Positions 1 through 5,806 of a stretch of DNA of 6,244 nt are shown here, one piece after another. Origin of the DNA: Clostridia bacterium. GTDB taxonomy: Bacteria > Bacillota > Clostridia > Oscillospirales > Acutalibacteraceae. Made by a program: the position numbers and the translations under genes. The notes beneath the pieces were generated by a model. The model searched no databases. It saw nothing but the letters and a program-made list of their open reading frames with translations, and was not told where the DNA came from. The stretch is from the NCBI GenBank assembly GCA_017552845.1, contig JAFZOE010000177.1:1-6244 (forward strand), written 5' to 3'. Every line of letters starts with the position of its first letter. Positions within the stretch are counted from its first letter, which is position 1.

Positions 1-347
1 AGTGCGCTGTTTTCTTCAAACGGAAGATGCGAGCCGTCAAACATTACGCTTGAGAAGCCGATTTCAAGCGACTGCGAAATCTTTTCGGCTGTCTTGCCGT
101 GATCGAAGTGAACGGCAACGGGCATGGATGAATTCTTAGCCGCCGCCACCATAAGAGGACCTATGACCTCGAGAGGAGACTGCTTTAATCTGACCTCCGC
201 TATCTGTAAAATAGCGGGGCTTTTTGTTTCCTCGACCGCCTGAAGCACGCCGAGCACCATCTCCATATTTGCAACGCTGAAGCTGCCGACTGCGTATCCG
301 CCTTTCTTTGCTTCAACGAGCAGATCGTTCATCCTGACGAGAGACAT
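1..347 (-). CDS. Class II ketose-bisphosphate aldolase (fructose/tagatose-bisphosphate type), N-terminal part, truncated by window
   Basis: Class II aldolases use a divalent metal, usually Zn, for reversible cleavage of a ketose bisphosphate (fructose- or tagatose-1,6-bisphosphate) to dihydroxyacetone phosphate and glyceraldehyde-3-phosphate in the cytosol. 115 complete codons are visible of a family length near 280-310. Residues 16-25 (GGYAVGSFSV) match the family's GYAVGAFN segment; HFDHG at 80-84 supplies the catalytic Asp82 and metal-binding His83, the same numbering as in KbaY; MFDGSHLPFEEN at 102-113 is the family's DGSH.PF.EN block. The ATG at 347 is chosen because AAGGAGA lies 6 nt upstream (354-360). 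An in-frame ATG at 332 has no comparable site. The start sits 35 nt inside the YibE/F gene, so translation is probably coupled. The usual AFN is SFS here, so the substrate cannot be fixed from this piece. Confidence 0.9.
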   Translation of the reverse strand, partial: MSLVRMNDLLVEAKKGGYAVGSFSVANMEMVLGVLQAVEETKSPAILQIAEVRLKQSPLEVIGPLMVAAAKNSSMPVAVHFDHGKTAEKISQSLEIGFSSVMFDGSHLPFEENSA

Positions 348-1482
348 TTGATTTCTCCTTCCCGTAATATATCAGAGCGCAGACTGCGCTGGTGAGCGGA
401 AGCGTAAGCAGCATTCCCATACTGCCGGCGAGCGCCTGCAGCAACTCTGCGATAATTTTTTCTTTATTGATGACCTGCGAGAGATTTGCGTTATATGAGA
501 CATATAGCAGAACGCAGGTCAGTGAGCTACCTATATAGGCGAGCACAAGCGTGTTTGCCATGGTGCCCATCATATCTCCGCCGATTGTGAAACCCGATTT
601 CATGAGCTGTTTCGGAGCGAGATTAGGGGATTTTTCCCTGAGTTCAAAGAGCGATGATGAAATCGACATTGCAACATCCATTACCGCGCCGAGCGCGCCG
701 ACGATAATCATCGCGAAGATTATGCCCTTCATATTTATCGGGTTATCCGGATAAAGCTGATAGAGGTAAATCGATTCCTCCTCGAGAAGACCTGTCATAT
801 TCAGGAATTTATCCATAATTGCAGTGATGAGCCCCGCACAGAAAACTCCGCTGAGACATCCGATAGCGGCGCAGAGAGTCTTTTTATTGAATCCGCCGAT
901 AATCGAAAGTGTCATTACGGTTATATAGAGGCAGACGAGTATGCTCCAAATATAGATATTCCTGCCGTCGAGAATTGCAGGAAGGAGCACACCGAAGACC
1001 GCCATGCAGGTTAAACCCAGCGAAACAATTGTTTTGAGCCCCTGCGTTTTTGAGAAAAGTATAATCAATATGCAGAATATTGCGCCGAGCCAGATAATCG
1101 GAGCAATCCGGACATAATCGCCGAAGTAATATGAGGTGGAATTGTTTTCGGTATATGCCTCAATGAGAATTTTGTCTCCCTCGCGCACCTCGCGCGGGCT
1201 GAACGCATAGGATTTATCAATCTCCTGAGTTACTTCAAGAGTTTTTCCGCGAAGCTCCGAGCTGAGCGCCTGGGCGCTGAATGATATTTTAACTGTGTTT
1301 CCCTCGCCTGTGGCGTTGACCTGCTCGGTATTATTAATGCTGAGCACTCTCGCGCGGATGGTTTTGCCCTCCATCTGCCCTTTGAAAACCGAACTTCCGC
1401 CGACCACATAAGCGTAAGCGGCAATCACGATTACAAGCGAGATCACAGCGGAAAAAAACTGCTGAACCGTTTGCTTTTTCAT
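313..1482 (-). CDS. YibE/F family multi-pass membrane protein (YibE and YibF parts in one chain)
   Basis: This 389-residue protein belongs to the YibE/F family (Pfam YibE/F-like), whose biochemical role is not established. One hydrophobic segment at about 11-28 precedes a soluble, probably extracytoplasmic region (about 33-125), and roughly seven hydrophobic segments follow (about 127-144, 150-171, 176-196, 203-223, 252-273, 308-328, 350-373). Two blocks are family hallmarks: GALGAVMDVAMSISSSLFEL at 262-281 and GGDMMGTMANTLVLAYIG at 301-318. In lactic acid bacteria the two parts can be separate proteins; here they form one chain. The ATG at 1482 has only a weak GAAGTG site (1488-1493) but lies about 30 nt after a good promoter. 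The 3' end overlaps the aldolase start by 35 nt, so the two are probably cotranscribed. The Asp/Asn-containing membrane motifs suggest a transporter or channel, but no substrate can be named. Confidence 0.88.
   Translation of the reverse strand: MKKQTVQQFFSAVISLVIVIAAYAYVVGGSSVFKGQMEGKTIRARVLSINNTEQVNATGEGNTVKISFSAQALSSELRGKTLEVTQEIDKSYAFSPREVREGDKILIEAYTENNSTSYYFGDYVRIAPIIWLGAIFCILIILFSKTQGLKTIVSLGLTCMAVFGVLLPAILDGRNIYIWSILVCLYITVMTLSIIGGFNKKTLCAAIGCLSGVFCAGLITAIMDKFLNMTGLLEEESIYLYQLYPDNPINMKGIIFAMIIVGALGAVMDVAMSISSSLFELREKSPNLAPKQLMKSGFTIGGDMMGTMANTLVLAYIGSSLTCVLLYVSYNANLSQVINKEKIIAELLQALAGSMGMLLTLPLTSAVCALIYYGKEKSNVSRQDERSAR
354..360 (-). promoter_or_regulatory. Ribosome binding site that sets the aldolase start
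   Basis: Read on the minus strand this is AAGGAGA, 6 nt before the ATG at 347. It lies entirely inside the 3' end of the YibE/F coding region and supports the overlapping start at 347 over the internal ATG at 332. Confidence 0.7.
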
Positions 1483-1518
1483 ATTTTCACTTCTTATATA
1501 TTATTTCAACATTAAAAT

Positions 1519-1547
1519 ATTATATCATTTTTAACTTTGAATTACAA
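1519..1547 (-). promoter_or_regulatory. Sigma-A-type promoter with extended -10 for the YibE/F-aldolase unit
   Basis: On the minus strand, TTGTAA (1542-1547) is separated by exactly 17 bp from a perfect TATAAT (1519-1524), with TGA immediately before the -10 giving the extended TGnTATAAT form. The predicted start of transcription is near 1512, leaving a leader of about 30 nt. No hairpin followed by a T-run is visible between the upstream gene's stop (1568-1570) and this promoter, so readthrough from that gene cannot be excluded. Confidence 0.72.
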
Positions 1548-1567
1548 TAAGATGAATAAAAATATGT

Positions 1568-3187
1568 TTATGCCGGTTCTATTTCAAAGAACACGACATT
1601 ATTCGCTTTAATTTCGGCAGGAATTAGGAGTGTTCCGTTTTTGACTTCAAGTTCGGTTTCAGTGGAGATAAGAGCCGATTTTTCTGCGTATTCTTTTTCA
1701 AGTTTATCATAATATATTGTCCTCGCGTCGGCATTCCTGAGACTCCCGCCTATATTCGGGCAGTCGGGTGACCAGTCAAAGCAATCGTCGCCGATGTTGT
1801 ATTTTTCTCTGTCAACTATCCAGTCGTCAAAATAATTGCAGTTTTCATCAATGGTATACACTGTTGCTTTGAGCTTTCCGTCCGCAAGCGGCAGGTTTTT
1901 GATTTTTATGTTGAGTTTTGCTGTTTTATCATAATCGAGTTTATTCTTGTAGTTATATGCCATTACACGCAGTTTTCCGTTTTCAATTGATGAAACTGCC
2001 TTTACCTCAGAGCCGAAAAGAAAACCGCCGATCTTTTTATCGGATTTCAGAATGCGTGCGTTTTTCCATTTTGATATAAGATTCGCCACATGAAAACTGA
2101 GAGTCGGATTGCCGCTGTTGAGGCCGTCGGATTTATAGGTCCACATTGAAAAATAATCGATATCATTTTCTATACAGCAGGCATAAATGCGCGCGTCAAA
2201 TGCCGCCTGCCACTGAAAGCCGACGGTCCTTGACAGAAGCTCGGATGATTCTTTGCCCGGAGCTGAGCTGAGAACTCTGCCCTCGTCAATGCCGTAGAAT
2301 AGATTTGTTAATCCGTTCTTTTCGGCGGCATTTCGCAGAAAGTCAACGGTATCCTTAAGGCTTTTTCTTTTGCCTGTTTTTCCGGGTTCGTTTTCATAAT
2401 AGGAAGCGGTCAGATAATTGAGTCGCGAACCCTTGCTACCCGTCGCGTAATTCGTTCCCGAAGCGCAGTGCCTGATAAATTCTTGTTCATCCCAGAGTCC
2501 CTCGGTTGTAGTCATCGAATGGGCGCCGACACAGACGTTTTCACCGATATTGTCAATAAGTGCCTGCACTGAATAATCGTAGATTTTGCAGAATTCCTCC
2601 GCTGTTTTTTCGGGAGTTCCGCAATCAAACCAGTCAGAATTTTCGTATTCGGTAAACATCGTAAAACGCCAGGTAAGCACTTCGTCCTTCCCGAATTCAT
2701 CAACGAGCGCCTTTGCCATTGCCGAAATATAATTATAATAAACATCATAATTCTCCGGCGGTCGGACATTCACTTCAAAGCCGCCGGTTTCGGGATTTGC
2801 CGAGAGCTTTGAGGGAATATTGCCGAGCTTCAGGCAGGGCTTTGCCCCGAGGCGAAGAATGCCTCTGCAATTTTCAACAAGCCTTGTGAAATCATAATCA
2901 TCAAGCACAGTGCGGTCTGCAGGATCTCTGAAAAGATCTCTCTGCGCGTTTCCGCCCGTGCACTGCATGAGCTGAACATATTCGACAAAATCATAAATAT
3001 CGTTTTCTTCTGCATTTTCTGCATTGTAAAACGAAGTTCCCATTTCCCAGACATTGATGTTGCTGACTTTGTTTCCGACTGTGTCGCCCGGTGCGGATGC
3101 ATCAAATTCGTAATTGTAACTGCCGAGCGTTCCGAAGCAGAATACAGCAGTCAGAAACGCGATAAGAGCGGAGATTATTTTACTCAT
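1568..3187 (-). CDS. Secreted GH39-like (clan GH-A) putative glycoside hydrolase
   Basis: The 539-residue product starts with a signal-like stretch (Lys3, then hydrophobic about 4-22) without a lipobox, so it is probably secreted or N-terminally anchored. The middle (about 40-380) reads like the (beta/alpha)8 barrel of clan GH-A enzymes, closest to the GH39 xylosidase/iduronidase pattern. WRFTMFTEYEN at 173-183 sits where GH39 has W.FEVWNEPN, making Glu180 the candidate acid/base. LFYGIDEG at 296-303 follows the nucleophile-strand pattern, making Glu302 the candidate nucleophile. The 122-residue spacing is near that of characterised GH39 enzymes. WTYKSDG follows at 349-355, and a beta-rich C-terminal region spans about 385-535. 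The start codon lies 4 nt after the alcohol dehydrogenase stop, with GGGTGA (3192-3197) as a weak ribosome site overlapping that stop. Fold and catalytic residues are inferred from motifs. The Asn normally before the acid/base Glu is replaced by Thr, so the substrate is unknown and a non-catalytic role is possible. Confidence 0.62.
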   Translation of the reverse strand: MSKIISALIAFLTAVFCFGTLGSYNYEFDASAPGDTVGNKVSNINVWEMGTSFYNAENAEENDIYDFVEYVQLMQCTGGNAQRDLFRDPADRTVLDDYDFTRLVENCRGILRLGAKPCLKLGNIPSKLSANPETGGFEVNVRPPENYDVYYNYISAMAKALVDEFGKDEVLTWRFTMFTEYENSDWFDCGTPEKTAEEFCKIYDYSVQALIDNIGENVCVGAHSMTTTEGLWDEQEFIRHCASGTNYATGSKGSRLNYLTASYYENEPGKTGKRKSLKDTVDFLRNAAEKNGLTNLFYGIDEGRVLSSAPGKESSELLSRTVGFQWQAAFDARIYACCIENDIDYFSMWTYKSDGLNSGNPTLSFHVANLISKWKNARILKSDKKIGGFLFGSEVKAVSSIENGKLRVMAYNYKNKLDYDKTAKLNIKIKNLPLADGKLKATVYTIDENCNYFDDWIVDREKYNIGDDCFDWSPDCPNIGGSLRNADARTIYYDKLEKEYAEKSALISTETELEVKNGTLLIPAEIKANNVVFFEIEPA

Positions 3188-3191
3188 TAAA

Positions 3192-4295
3192 TCACCCGAA
3201 TATAATCATTTTTTCTGCTTCTTCTCTCGTGAGACCGCCCGGCGAAGCCGTGAAATTGCCGGGAATCATATTCTCCCAGCGCGCGGAATAATTATGCGCC
3301 TCCTCGGGAGAAATCTTTACATTGTCAATCTTTACCAGCGAAGCAATTACAGATTTCACAGTATCAATATCGTCGGTCATCTCAAAGAAGCATTTCGCTT
3401 TTTCGGGTGAGAACTCAACACACCTGTCGATGAACGGAGCAAAAAACGCTGCGCAGGCGGTGCCGTGAGGCGTGCCGAAATTCTCGGTCAGAACATAGCC
3501 GAGAGGATGAGGGAACGCTGTGCCGCAGGTGTTGATGACGAGCCCCGCGAGAATCGAGCCGTAATAGAGAGGATCTCTGAGATTCTCATCGACCGTATCT
3601 GTTTTCGAAAGAGCGACGAGACATTTATAAATCTGCGGAATTGCTTTTTCGGCGTATATTCTCTCTACGCCTTCGCATTTTTCCGTGAAGAATCCCTCAA
3701 TCGCGTGTTCAAATGCGTCAAGAGCGGTTGAGACGGTGAAATTATATGGAAGCGATGCCGTGTATTTCGGATCGCAGTAGGAGACTTTTGCATAGCAGTC
3801 GGGACCTTTTATGCTCTTCTTGAAACCAGTCTCGTCATTGGTGAGAACCGAAACGGCCGTGACCTCGCTGCCGGTTCCCGCCGTGGTGCCTATCAGCGCA
3901 ACAGGCAGGGGAGGATTGCAGCCCGCCCTTGAATAAATATCGACGGGCGCAAACTGCGGATTTGTCGCATAGAAAGCGATCGCTTTCGAGGCATCCTGAG
4001 CTGAGCCTCCGCCTATTCCGAGGATGAAATCTGCATTGAAATCAAAGGCCGCTTTTCCTGCCGCATGGCAGGCTGAAATCAGCGGATTTTCACCTATCCC
4101 GCTGAATATTTCATAAGCGATATTTTCTTTTTCCAGCGCCGTTTTCGCATCTGCGAGCGCGCCCGATTTTTCAGCTCCGCTTCTGCCGGTTACGATAAGG
4201 CATCTTTTGCCGAGCTCGGCGAGCAGGGCGGATTTTTCAATCACCGCATTATTGCCGTAAATACAGCGCACGGGCATAAACACATCATAAGTCAT
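3192..4295 (-). CDS. Iron-containing (group III) alcohol dehydrogenase
   Basis: Fe-dependent alcohol dehydrogenases interconvert alcohols and aldehydes or ketones with NAD(P)H in the cytosol. The 367-residue chain has the nucleotide-binding block GIGGGSAQDASK at 93-104, the TTAGTGSEVT block at 137-146, LDAFEHAIEGFF at 192-203 and FPHPLGY...TPHG at 261-278. The four metal ligands of the family are all present: Asp193, His197, His263 and His277. The ATG at 4295 is preferred because GGAGGTG (4301-4307) sits 5 nt upstream. A TTG at 4319 would add eight residues but lies at or before the predicted transcription start near 4318. Length is normal for the short members of the family (butanol, lactaldehyde and 1-propanol dehydrogenase types), so the natural substrate is open. 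It is the first gene of a two-gene unit with the GH39-like protein. Confidence 0.93.
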   Translation of the reverse strand: MTYDVFMPVRCIYGNNAVIEKSALLAELGKRCLIVTGRSGAEKSGALADAKTALEKENIAYEIFSGIGENPLISACHAAGKAAFDFNADFILGIGGGSAQDASKAIAFYATNPQFAPVDIYSRAGCNPPLPVALIGTTAGTGSEVTAVSVLTNDETGFKKSIKGPDCYAKVSYCDPKYTASLPYNFTVSTALDAFEHAIEGFFTEKCEGVERIYAEKAIPQIYKCLVALSKTDTVDENLRDPLYYGSILAGLVINTCGTAFPHPLGYVLTENFGTPHGTACAAFFAPFIDRCVEFSPEKAKCFFEMTDDIDTVKSVIASLVKIDNVKISPEEAHNYSARWENMIPGNFTASPGGLTREEAEKMIIFG

Positions 4296-4300
4296 AAAAA

Positions 4301-4307
4301 CACCTCC
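4301..4307 (-). promoter_or_regulatory. Strong ribosome binding site of the alcohol dehydrogenase
   Basis: The minus-strand GGAGGTG, 5 nt before the ATG at 4295, is close to the full anti-16S complement. It rules in favour of the 4295 start over the upstream TTG at 4319, which has no ribosome site. Confidence 0.85.
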
Positions 4308-4324
4308 GTTTATATCCAACTTTT

Positions 4325-4352
4325 ATTATAAGGCCACCCGCGTAAAAATCAA
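4325..4352 (-). promoter_or_regulatory. Promoter of the alcohol dehydrogenase / GH39-like unit
   Basis: On the minus strand, TTGATT (4347-4352) is followed after 16 bp by a perfect TATAAT (4325-4330). Transcription would start near 4318, giving a leader of about 22 nt that contains the strong ribosome site. It is back to back with the plus-strand promoter at 4373-4401 and uses the same -35 hexamer. Confidence 0.68.
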
Positions 4353-4372
4353 CAAAAAATTTTCATTTTTCA

Positions 4373-4401
4373 TTGATTATTTTATAAAATAGGTGTATTA
4401 T
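4373..4401 (+). promoter_or_regulatory. Promoter of the apbE operon
   Basis: TTGATT (4373-4378), a 17-bp spacer and TATTAT (4396-4401) form a good sigma-A-type promoter, with transcription starting near 4408 and a leader of about 35 nt. A second, perfect TATAAT lies at 4409-4414 but has no suitable -35 at 16-18 bp, so it is the weaker candidate. Confidence 0.62.
4378..4391. repeat. 14-bp perfect AT palindrome in the apbE promoter spacer (candidate operator)
   Basis: TATTTTATAAAATA reads identically on both strands and fills most of the interval between the -35 and -10 of the plus-strand promoter. Its position would suit a repressor site. It consists only of A and T in an AT-rich region, so chance is a real alternative, and no known regulator's consensus is recognised. 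Confidence 0.35.
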
Positions 4402-4442
4402 AGCTATATATAATCGATATTTATGGGCTTTTTGGTGTATTT

Positions 4443-5444
4443 ATGAATAAGAAAGCGTTAATTGCAGCGGCGGTTTGTCTGCTGGCAGGCATCGCCGCAG
4501 TTATATATTTCACCTGTGCTCCAAAGACAGCGACCGCAGATTTTTTTGCAATGGATACCTACATGAATTTCAAGGTAACCGGCAAAAACGCAGATGCCGT
4601 GATAAGTGAAGCAAAGGCGGAGACGGAGCGCCTGGATAAGGAGATTCTTTCGCGTCAGAGCGCCGGGAGCGAGGTGGACGCGCTCAATAAAAACTACGGC
4701 GGAGTTCTGAGCGAAAGACTTAAAAAATATATCGACAGTCTGCTCGGCGTTTGTGAAAAGAGCGGCGGCGGATATGATTTTACTCTCGGCGCGGTCAGCG
4801 ATTTATGGGGTTTTGGCAAGAATCCGGCTGTGCCGGACAAAGATGAACTGAAAAATGCCTTGAATCTGACGGGCGCAGACAAGCTCAGAATAAATGACAG
4901 TAATATAGCAATTCCGCAGGGCGCAGTTCTTGATTTCGGCTCGGCCGGCAAGGGAATAGTGCTCGATGAGGTTAAAGGTATTCTGGATAATTCCGATGTC
5001 AGAGAGGCTGTTATATCCGCGGGCGGCAGCATTATGGTTTACGGGTCAAGAGATTTTACCGTCGGAATCAAAGATCCTGAGGGCGGAAACGGATACGTAG
5101 CCGTGCTGACTGTTCCGCAGACCTGCGTTTCAACTTCCGGAAGCTACGAGAGATATTTTGAGAGCGAAGGAAAGAGATATCATCATATCCTTGATCCCGA
5201 AACAGGCTGCCCCGCCGATAATTCTCTCATCAGCGTAACCGTCATTTCTCAAAGCGGTATTCTTTCCGATGCGCTCTCAACCGCATGCTTTGTCTGCGGA
5301 ATTGAAGACGGAATGAGGCTCGCAGAAGAATACGGCTGCGAAGCAGTATTCATAGATAATAATCACAGGATTTATGCGAGTGCAGGTATAAAAGATTCAA
5401 TTGAAATCACCGGCGGCGCATACAGCTTTGCAGATGAAGAATAA
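4443..5444 (+). CDS. apbE: FAD:protein FMN transferase (ApbE/FmnB type), membrane-tethered
   Basis: ApbE-type flavin transferases split FAD and attach FMN through a phosphoester bond to a Ser/Thr of extracytosolic acceptor proteins (RnfG/NqrC-like and FMN-binding lipoproteins), using Mg. The 333-residue length is typical. A hydrophobic N-terminus (about 5-23) anchors or exports the protein. Family blocks appear in order: AMDTYM at 36-41, DFGSAGKG at 164-171 (the D.GaiaKG block), SAGGSI at 192-197, TSGSYERYF at 231-239, HHILDPETGCPADN at 247-260, and SDALSTA at 275-281, where Asp276 and Thr280 match the Mg-binding D...T pair. Cys25 follows the hydrophobic stretch, but the context YFTC is a poor lipobox, so lipid attachment is uncertain. 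Only a weak GGTG ribosome site (4434-4437) precedes the ATG. It is the first gene of a tightly packed three-gene unit. No protein with a recognisable flavin-acceptor domain is encoded in the window. Confidence 0.94.
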   Translation: MNKKALIAAAVCLLAGIAAVIYFTCAPKTATADFFAMDTYMNFKVTGKNADAVISEAKAETERLDKEILSRQSAGSEVDALNKNYGGVLSERLKKYIDSLLGVCEKSGGGYDFTLGAVSDLWGFGKNPAVPDKDELKNALNLTGADKLRINDSNIAIPQGAVLDFGSAGKGIVLDEVKGILDNSDVREAVISAGGSIMVYGSRDFTVGIKDPEGGNGYVAVLTVPQTCVSTSGSYERYFESEGKRYHHILDPETGCPADNSLISVTVISQSGILSDALSTACFVCGIEDGMRLAEEYGCEAVFIDNNHRIYASAGIKDSIEITGGAYSFADEE

Positions 5445-5805
5445 ACTTTTCAGAAAAACCGATTTGATAATTATTCTCGCGGTCGCGCTCGCGGCGGTTG
5501 CATTCATTCTCTGGCAGAGAATGGGAGATACCCCTCTTACCGCCGAAATTTCCGTAAACGGAAAAACGGTAGAGAGTGTGGACTTGTCAAAAATCACCGA
5601 CCGCGTTGAAATAAGGCCCGAGGGAGCAGAGAATGTGCTGATTGTTGCGGAGGACGGGAAAATCCGCTTTGAAGCTTCGGACTGCCCCGATAAACTCTGC
5701 GTGAAACAGGGCGAATTATATCGGAAGGGAGATACGGCGGTCTGCCTGCCCGAAAAGACGGTTATAACCGTCACGGGCGCAGAGCTCGATGCCGTCACCT
5801 ACTGA
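5434..5805 (+). CDS. Small membrane-anchored NusG domain II family protein (EetA-like)
   Basis: This 123-residue protein has a charged N-terminus (MKNKLFRKTD), one membrane segment (about 10-28) and an outward-facing beta domain of the NusG_II family (about 35-118), unrelated in function to the transcription factor NusG. The conserved core is visible: AEISVNGKTVESVDL at 37-51, EDGKIRF at 73-79, SDCPDKLCVKQG at 82-93 and VCLPEKTVITV at 103-113, with three cysteines (84, 89, 104). The ATG at 5434 gives the usual lysine-rich start and overlaps the apbE end by 11 nt. An in-frame TTG at 5401 would prepend eleven residues read from the apbE end and is unlikely. There is no clear ribosome site, so translation is probably coupled to apbE. 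Proteins of this type next to a Gx transporter are called EetA in flavin-based extracellular electron transfer loci; that link is inferred from domain type and gene order. Confidence 0.88.
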   Translation: MKNKLFRKTDLIIILAVALAAVAFILWQRMGDTPLTAEISVNGKTVESVDLSKITDRVEIRPEGAENVLIVAEDGKIRFEASDCPDKLCVKQGELYRKGDTAVCLPEKTVITVTGAELDAVTY

Positions 5806-5806
5806 T

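Noticed and set aside
551..754. 67-codon plus-strand open frame inside the YibE/F gene
   Set aside because: It lies opposite the most conserved YibE/F motifs, and no ribosome site or family resemblance is seen.
1483..1567. Possible terminator between the GH39-like gene and the YibE/F gene
   Set aside because: The region is AT-rich, but I found no GC-containing stem followed by a T-run on the minus strand; only the YibE/F promoter is supported.
4296..4319. Upstream TTG start for the alcohol dehydrogenase (adds MDINGGVF)
   Set aside because: The added residues are just the translated ribosome site and leader. The predicted transcript starts near 4318, and the ATG at 4295 has the strong ribosome site.
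4346..4362. Possible Rex (NADH-sensing) operator upstream of the alcohol dehydrogenase
   Set aside because: Only one half resembling TTGTTGA is present on the minus strand; the second half of the TTGTTAANNNNTTAACAA-type palindrome is absent.
4694..5032. 112-codon minus-strand open frame inside apbE
   Set aside because: Shadow of apbE: low-complexity Ser/Leu/Pro composition, no recognisable domain, and all apbE motifs lie on the plus strand.
5401..5433. TTG start for the NusG-domain-II protein giving an eleven-residue extension
   Set aside because: The extension lies inside the apbE end, has no ribosome site, and would put uncharacteristic residues before the normal Lys-rich membrane-anchor start.
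5397..5798. 133-codon open frame on the minus strand opposite the NusG-domain-II gene
   Set aside because: It mirrors a well-supported gene on the other strand, its Ser/Thr/Val-rich product resembles no family, and it has no promoter or ribosome site.
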